From an uncultured Blautia sp. (lineage in GTDB: Bacteria; Bacillota; Clostridia; Lachnospirales; Lachnospiraceae), in assembly GCA_900765525.1 (NCBI GenBank), contig CAAFRY010000283.1:1-17373 (forward strand): 17,373 nt of DNA. Reading direction: 5' to 3'. The translations under genes were made by a program, and so were the position numbers. Positions within the stretch are counted from its first letter, which is position 1. Every line of letters begins with the position of its first letter. Under the pieces are notes generated by a model, which was given only the letters and a program-made list of their open reading frames with translations, searched no databases and was not told where the DNA came from. This document shows positions 13,714 through 17,373 of the stretch, one piece after another.

Positions 13714-15165
13714 ATGTCTGTTTTAGAAAATTTACAGCCAAAAAGAGTGTTTTACTATTTTGAGGAGCTTACGAAAATACCTCATGGCTCCGGAAATACA
13801 AAGGAAATCAGCGACTACCTGGTACAGTTTGCCAGGGAGCATAAGCTGGAATATATACAGGATGACAGCAATAACGTGATTATTTTCAAGGAAGCCTCCA
13901 AGGGTTATGAGAATGCTCCCCGGGTAATCCTTCAGGGACATATGGATATGGTATGCGAGAAAACCCCGGAGAGTAATCATGACTTTACTAAAGACCCTCT
14001 GAAGCTTCAGGTAGAAGGAGATTATATTTTTGCTGAGGGTACTACCTTAGGCGGAGACGACGGTATTGCTGTGGCTTACGGTCTGGCTCTGCTGGAGGAC
14101 CAGAGCCTGGAGCATCCGGCTTTGGAACTGGTATGTACCGTAGACGAGGAGGTGGGACTTCTGGGAGCTGCGGCTCTGGATACCACACCTTTGAAAGGAA
14201 GGTATCTTATAAATCTGGATTCTGAGGAGGAGGGTTATCTCTGGGTAGGCTGCGCCGGCGGATTGACTGCCCTTACTCATATTCCGGTGCGGTATCAGGA
14301 AGCCCAGGGAAACAAATGGAGAGTCACTGTGTCCGGCCTGCTGGGAGGACATTCAGGAGCAGAGATTGATAAGAACCGGGCAAATGCCACCCTTTTGCTG
14401 GCCAGATTTCTTCATGAGGCGAAGGAAATTTGCAGATATGATTTATCTGAACTGGAGGGAGGCCAGAAGGATAATGCCATTCCAAGAAAGGCTCAGGCCC
14501 TTCTGCTGACAGGACAGGAGGAAGGCAGGGCTCTGCAGGAGTTTGCCCGGAGTTTTACCCAGACTCTGAGAAAGGAATATACAGGCAGCGACCAGGGAAT
14601 TACCGTTACTGTGGAGGAAGAAGGCCAGGGTACCGAGCCGGTGCTGCATCCGGTGAGTCTGGAAAAGGTTCTGTTTTTCCTGATACATTATCCCAATGGT
14701 ATCCAGAAAATGTGCGGTTATATAGATGGACTGGTGGAAACCTCCTGTAATCTGGGAATTACTAAGCTGACGCCTAAGGGGCTGGAAGGTTCTGCCAGTG
14801 TGAGAAGCTCTGTGGGAACGGAGAAACAGGCTCTGGCAGATAAAATTGCCTATCTGACAGAGTTCTTAGGAGGAGAATATACCCAGGAAGGAGATTACCC
14901 GTCCTGGGAATATAAACAGGATTCCCGTCTCAGACCGCTTATGACCCAGGTGTTTGAGGAGATGTACGGACATAAGCCGGAGGTAAAGGTGATTCATGCC
15001 GGATTGGAGTGCGGATTGTTCTTCGAGAAGATTCCGGGACTGGACTGCGTGTCCTTAGGACCTGATATGAAGGATATTCATACCACAGAAGAAAAGCTGT
15101 CTATTTCCTCCGTAAAAAGAGTATGGGAATATCTGGTGGAAGTGCTGAAGAGAATCAAAGAATAA
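13714..15165 (+). CDS. pepD: Aminoacyl-histidine dipeptidase PepD (M20C)
   Basis: The 483-residue product matches the M20C dipeptidase PepD, a cytoplasmic two-metal enzyme that splits Xaa-His and other dipeptides. Expected metal and catalytic residues are visible: H76 and D78 in GHMDM, D115/D116 in GGDDG, E145/E146 in DEEVG, D169 in NLDSEEEG and H456 in KDIHTTEE. LLGGHSGAEI marks the lid domain. Its length equals that of E. coli PepD. ATG 13714 was chosen because AGGAGG at 13701-13706 is 7 bases upstream. The in-frame ATG at 13666 would add a Lys-rich leader and has no ribosome site. Only weak promoter-like matches lie in the 208 bases before it. No terminator separates it from the M23 gene. 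Confidence 0.95.
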   Translation: MSVLENLQPKRVFYYFEELTKIPHGSGNTKEISDYLVQFAREHKLEYIQDDSNNVIIFKEASKGYENAPRVILQGHMDMVCEKTPESNHDFTKDPLKLQVEGDYIFAEGTTLGGDDGIAVAYGLALLEDQSLEHPALELVCTVDEEVGLLGAAALDTTPLKGRYLINLDSEEEGYLWVGCAGGLTALTHIPVRYQEAQGNKWRVTVSGLLGGHSGAEIDKNRANATLLLARFLHEAKEICRYDLSELEGGQKDNAIPRKAQALLLTGQEEGRALQEFARSFTQTLRKEYTGSDQGITVTVEEEGQGTEPVLHPVSLEKVLFFLIHYPNGIQKMCGYIDGLVETSCNLGITKLTPKGLEGSASVRSSVGTEKQALADKIAYLTEFLGGEYTQEGDYPSWEYKQDSRLRPLMTQVFEEMYGHKPEVKVIHAGLECGLFFEKIPGLDCVSLGPDMKDIHTTEEKLSISSVKRVWEYLVEVLKRIKE

Positions 15166-15167
15166 TG

Positions 15168-15196
15168 TCATAAATGCCTCCCCTGTAGCATAAAAT
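15168..15196 (+). promoter_or_regulatory. Sigma-E-like promoter of the M23 gene
   Basis: TCATAAA (15168-15174) and CATAAAAT (15189-15196) are 14 bases apart, fitting the sigma-E consensus. The predicted start is about 55 bases before the TTG start at 15259. The same two-part pattern is found before ylbJ. Confidence 0.4.
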
Positions 15197-15258
15197 GATA
15201 TGTACTGGTAAGAACTGTTGCTGCCGGACATGAGTTTTAGGCAGGCGGAGGTGTTTTT

Positions 15259-15923
15259 TTGGGAAAATGGCTGCTGCTGGTTTGGGGAGTCCTGTTTCTG
15301 GATTGTCAGGTGCTGGGATACCTGCAGGAAAAACTTCCCTGGATGAGCTGAGAAATGCCGGTATTCCGGTAGAGAGCTTTCAGGAGACGGGCATGGAAGC
15401 GGAAGAGGCCCGGCTTTACCTGAGGTTTTGGGAGGATTTAGAATGGTTTCCCTTGGCCGGACCAGAAGGGGCAAGGGAGGAATTCTATTTCGAGAATACC
15501 TGGCATGCCCGGAGAAATTACAACGGGGAAAGACTTCATGAGGGCTGTGATGTTTTTGGCTCCAGAGATATTAGCGGCTATTATCCTGTAGTAAGCATGA
15601 CGGACGGATTGGTAGAGCAGGTGGGATGGCTGCCTTTGGGAGGATGGAGAATCGGTATCCGCAGTCCCGGAGGCGGGTATTTTTACTATGCCCATCTGGA
15701 TTCCTACAGCCGCAGCTTCCAGGCAGGAGAAAAGATAAAAGCCGGGGAAGTGCTGGGCTTTCTGGGGGATAGCGGCTACGGGGAAGAGGGAACCACCGGA
15801 ATGTTTGCGCCTCATCTCCACCTGGGTATTTATGTAGAGACAGAAATGCAGAAAGAACATGCCCTGAATCCCTATCCGGTGCTGCAGTTTTTACAGGAAA
15901 GGCAGAAAAATTTTTTCTATTAA
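15259..15923 (+). CDS. M23 family metallopeptidase, apparent -1 frameshift near 15341
   Basis: The main frame (ATG 15267 to 15923) encodes a zinc-dependent M23/LytM peptidase domain: HEGCD (His codon at 15537), YYAHLD and HLHLG (His codons at 15813 and 15819) supply the usual zinc and catalytic residues. Such enzymes cut peptide cross-links in peptidoglycan. The start is abnormal. ATG 15267 lies 15 bases from the only ribosome site (GGAGG 15247-15251) and begins an Ala/Gly/Ser stretch. A TTG at 15259, 7 bases from that site but in another frame, encodes a convincing signal anchor (MGKWLLLVWGVLFLDCQVLG then YLQEKLPW) before stopping at 15349-15351. Loss of one G from a TGGGATGAG sequence at 15340-15347 would explain both and restore LQEKLPW joined to DELRNAGIP. 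The gene is therefore probably a membrane-anchored exported enzyme now broken, or carries a sequencing error. Confidence 0.8.
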
Positions 15924-15937
15924 AAAGAAAAAAAATA

Positions 15938-15946
15938 TGCTATACT
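15938..15946 (+). promoter_or_regulatory. Extended -10 promoter of the alarmone synthetase gene
   Basis: TGC-TATACT at 15938-15946 is a strong extended -10 box in an A/T-rich stretch. The -35 region (15918-15923, TATTAA) is weak. The start would be near 15953, about 23 bases before ATG 15976. Confidence 0.55.
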
Positions 15947-15975
15947 TTTAAGATATAGTTAAGGAGTAATGTTTT

Positions 15976-16794
15976 ATGGAAATACGTTTATGGCGTGAAC
16001 TGCTGATTCCTTATGAGCTTGCAGTGAAGGAGCTGGTAATTAAGTTTAACCAGCTGAAAAAAGAACATAGAGAAAAAGATTTATACTCCCCTATTGAGGA
16101 GGTCAGCGGCAGGGTAAAATCCATCAACAGTATCCTGGAGAAAATGCAGAGAAAAAATATTTCCTGGGATGAGCTGGAGGAAAAGGTGGAGGATATTGCC
16201 GGAGTGCGGATTATCTGTCAGTTCTATGAGGATATAGAGAAGGTGGCAGCGCTTATCCAGAAGAGAAGTGATATGAGGGTGCTGGAAATCAAGGATTATG
16301 TAAGCCATATGAAGGAGAGCGGTTACCGGAGTTATCACATGATTATTGCCTATGGAGTGGAAACATTAGAGGGAAGAAAAGAGATTCGGGCGGAACTGCA
16401 GATTCGTACTCTGGCTATGAATTTCTGGGCTACCATCGAGCATTCCCTGCAGTATAAGTATAAAGGCAATATGCCGCCTCACCTGGCCCAGAGACTTACC
16501 AGTGCGGCGGATTCTATACTGAAGCTGGACGCAGAGATGTCTTCGGTGCGCAATGAGGTAATGGACGCCCAGAATTCCATGCTGCACCAGTCTAACCTGG
16601 TGGCGGATATTTTGAATAATATTGAAAATCTGTACCGTTATTCCAATAAAAGAGAAGTGGCCAAAATCCAGGATGAGTTTTACCGTATCTATAAAATCAA
16701 GGATTTGGAAAAGCTGGAAAGATTCCACCGGGAATTGGATATTATTGCGGAAGGGTACCGGGCCCAGGCTTTGACCCACGATGAGCTGGGGTAA
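15976..16794 (+). CDS. GTP pyrophosphokinase, small alarmone synthetase (RelQ-like)
   Basis: The 272-residue product has the RelA/SpoT synthetase fold without a hydrolase or TGS domain, so it should make (p)ppGpp or a related alarmone from ATP and GDP/GTP but not degrade it. Motifs: GRVKSINSI (R46, K48), DIAGVRI with D73, KESGYRSYH at 113-121, and ELQIRTLAMNFWATIEH with E140. It is about 60 residues longer than B. subtilis YjbM/YwaC. The extra C-terminal part (about 215-272) is helical and charged, and the usual oligomer contacts lie near there. AAGGAG at 15961-15966 is 9 bases before the ATG, and an extended -10 promoter precedes it. I assign it to the family but not securely to RelQ versus RelP. 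Confidence 0.93.
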   Translation: MEIRLWRELLIPYELAVKELVIKFNQLKKEHREKDLYSPIEEVSGRVKSINSILEKMQRKNISWDELEEKVEDIAGVRIICQFYEDIEKVAALIQKRSDMRVLEIKDYVSHMKESGYRSYHMIIAYGVETLEGRKEIRAELQIRTLAMNFWATIEHSLQYKYKGNMPPHLAQRLTSAADSILKLDAEMSSVRNEVMDAQNSMLHQSNLVADILNNIENLYRYSNKREVAKIQDEFYRIYKIKDLEKLERFHRELDIIAEGYRAQALTHDELG

Positions 16795-16798
16795 AAAG

Positions 16799-16870
16799 AG
16801 GCCCTGGCAAAAGTCCGGGACAGGTTTAAAGGAACAGGATTACAAAGGAAGAGGCGGTATAGCAGGGCCT
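16799..16870 (+). other. Long-range inverted repeat after the alarmone synthetase gene
   Basis: AGGCCCTG (16799-16806) and CAGGGCCT (16863-16870) are perfect 8-bp arms 56 bases apart, with TT then AAAAA after the right arm. The large loop and absent T-run argue against an efficient terminator. It fills most of the 104-base gap before the rRNA methyltransferase gene. Confidence 0.25.
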
Positions 16871-16898
16871 TTAAAAACAGAGAGGGAAAACAGAAAGT

Positions 16899-17373
16899 AT
16901 GATAGATTTGCCCAGAGCATATGAGGAGGAAATGCGCAGACTGCTGGGGGAGGAAGAATACTCCAGGTATAGGGAAACCTTCAGGCAGCCGGTGCTGCAG
17001 GGGCTGCGCTTTCACTCTGGAAAATTGACAAAAGAAAAATGGGAGGCCATGAATCCTTTTGAAACAGAAAGAATTCCCTGGGTTTCCAATGGATATTATA
17101 TGAAAGAAGAGCAGGGGAACCGGGAGGGCTTAGGCCCTTCCAGACACCCCTATTATTATGCTGGGCTTTATTATCTCCAGGAGCCCAGCGCTATGACTCC
17201 GGCCAGCCGTCTTCCGGTGGAGCCGGGAGAGCGGGTGCTGGATATGTGTGCGGCTCCGGGAGGAAAGGCCACAGAGCTGGGGGCCAGACTCCAGGGAAGA
17301 GGGATTCTGGTGGCAAATGACATCAGTAGCAGCAGAGCCAGAGCTTTGTTGAAGAACCTGGAGCTTACCGGGC
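16899..17373 (+). CDS. rsmF: RsmF-like 16S rRNA (cytosine-5) methyltransferase, 3' end beyond window
   Basis: The frame opens at ATG 16899 and stays open to the window edge (158 codons visible). The N-terminus reads LPRAYEEEMRRLLGEEEYSRY, typical of the RsmF/YebU branch of the NOL1/NOP2/Sun family. YYLQEPSAMTPA at 91-102 and the SAM-binding loop VLDMCAAPGGKATEL at 113-127 follow. The catalytic cysteines of motifs IV and VI lie beyond the window, so completeness cannot be judged. These enzymes make m5C in 16S rRNA. RsmF rather than RsmB is favoured by the N-terminus and the absence of an N-terminal NusB-like domain. A GAGGG lies about 12 bases upstream, somewhat far for a ribosome site. Confidence 0.9.
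   Translation, partial: MIDLPRAYEEEMRRLLGEEEYSRYRETFRQPVLQGLRFHSGKLTKEKWEAMNPFETERIPWVSNGYYMKEEQGNREGLGPSRHPYYYAGLYYLQEPSAMTPASRLPVEPGERVLDMCAAPGGKATELGARLQGRGILVANDISSSRARALLKNLELTG

Noticed and set aside
1..17373. Search for a defence island, toxin-antitoxin pair, prophage, transposase or CRISPR array
   Set aside because: All substantial genes match housekeeping or sporulation families or are conserved neighbours of them, and no direct-repeat array or integrase/transposase motif is present.

Overview
The window looks like a vegetative chromosomal segment of a spore-forming Clostridia bacterium, most likely a Lachnospiraceae member. This rests on the mix of Firmicutes housekeeping blocks in conserved order, an alpha/beta spore DNA-binding protein, GerW and YlbJ homologues, a DUF6465-type protein (a family I associate with Lachnospiraceae), strong AGGAGG ribosome sites, and base composition that looks mid-40s % GC by eye. 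Genus cannot be fixed from the sequence alone. I see no phage, insertion sequence, CRISPR array, rRNA or tRNA.

Layout. 1-255: unassigned left edge with a 14-bp palindrome and a strong hairpin, then a promoter. 256-2331: a Nudix hydrolase with its own promoter and terminator, then a tandem-domain PPK2 polyphosphate:AMP phosphotransferase. 2355-4188: a tight spore-type cluster (unknown small protein, YtfI-like DUF2953 membrane protein, GerW/YtfJ) closed by a terminator. 4297-4434: a 45-residue two-helix membrane protein not captured by ordinary length cut-offs. 4569-9142: the classic block rpmB (divergent), yloU (Asp23), fakA, recG. 9314-10088: a DUF6465 protein with a histone-H1-like tail, facing an alpha/beta SASP across a shared two-way terminator. 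10364-12575: methylglyoxal synthase, rsmD, coaD and a coiled-coil protein with an Asp/Glu tail. 12543-13505: ylbJ on the minus strand, overlapping the acidic tail gene end to end. 13714-15923: an M20C dipeptidase (PepD) and an M23 metallopeptidase that appears frameshifted. 15976-17373: a small alarmone synthetase and the start of an RsmF-type rRNA methyltransferase cut by the window edge.

How the parts relate. Two themes are mixed: core translation and DNA maintenance (L28, RsmD, RsmF, RecG, CoaD, FakA), and sporulation (GerW cluster, SASP, YlbJ, possibly the M23 enzyme). Promoter-like sites agree with this split: sigma-A sites before the housekeeping genes, a sigma-G-like site before the SASP, and sigma-E-like sites before ylbJ and the M23 gene. 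Nucleotide and phosphate stress chemistry also recurs (PPK2, Nudix, alarmone synthetase, methylglyoxal synthase), but these genes are not in one operon and I infer no joint system.

I found no clear wholly new multi-gene system. The observations most worth checking are the apparent -1 frameshift in the M23 gene, the amide and lysine substitutions in the methylglyoxal synthase active site, the perfect inverted repeat filling its promoter spacer, the 33-bp antisense coding overlap at 12543-12575, and the 45-residue membrane protein.
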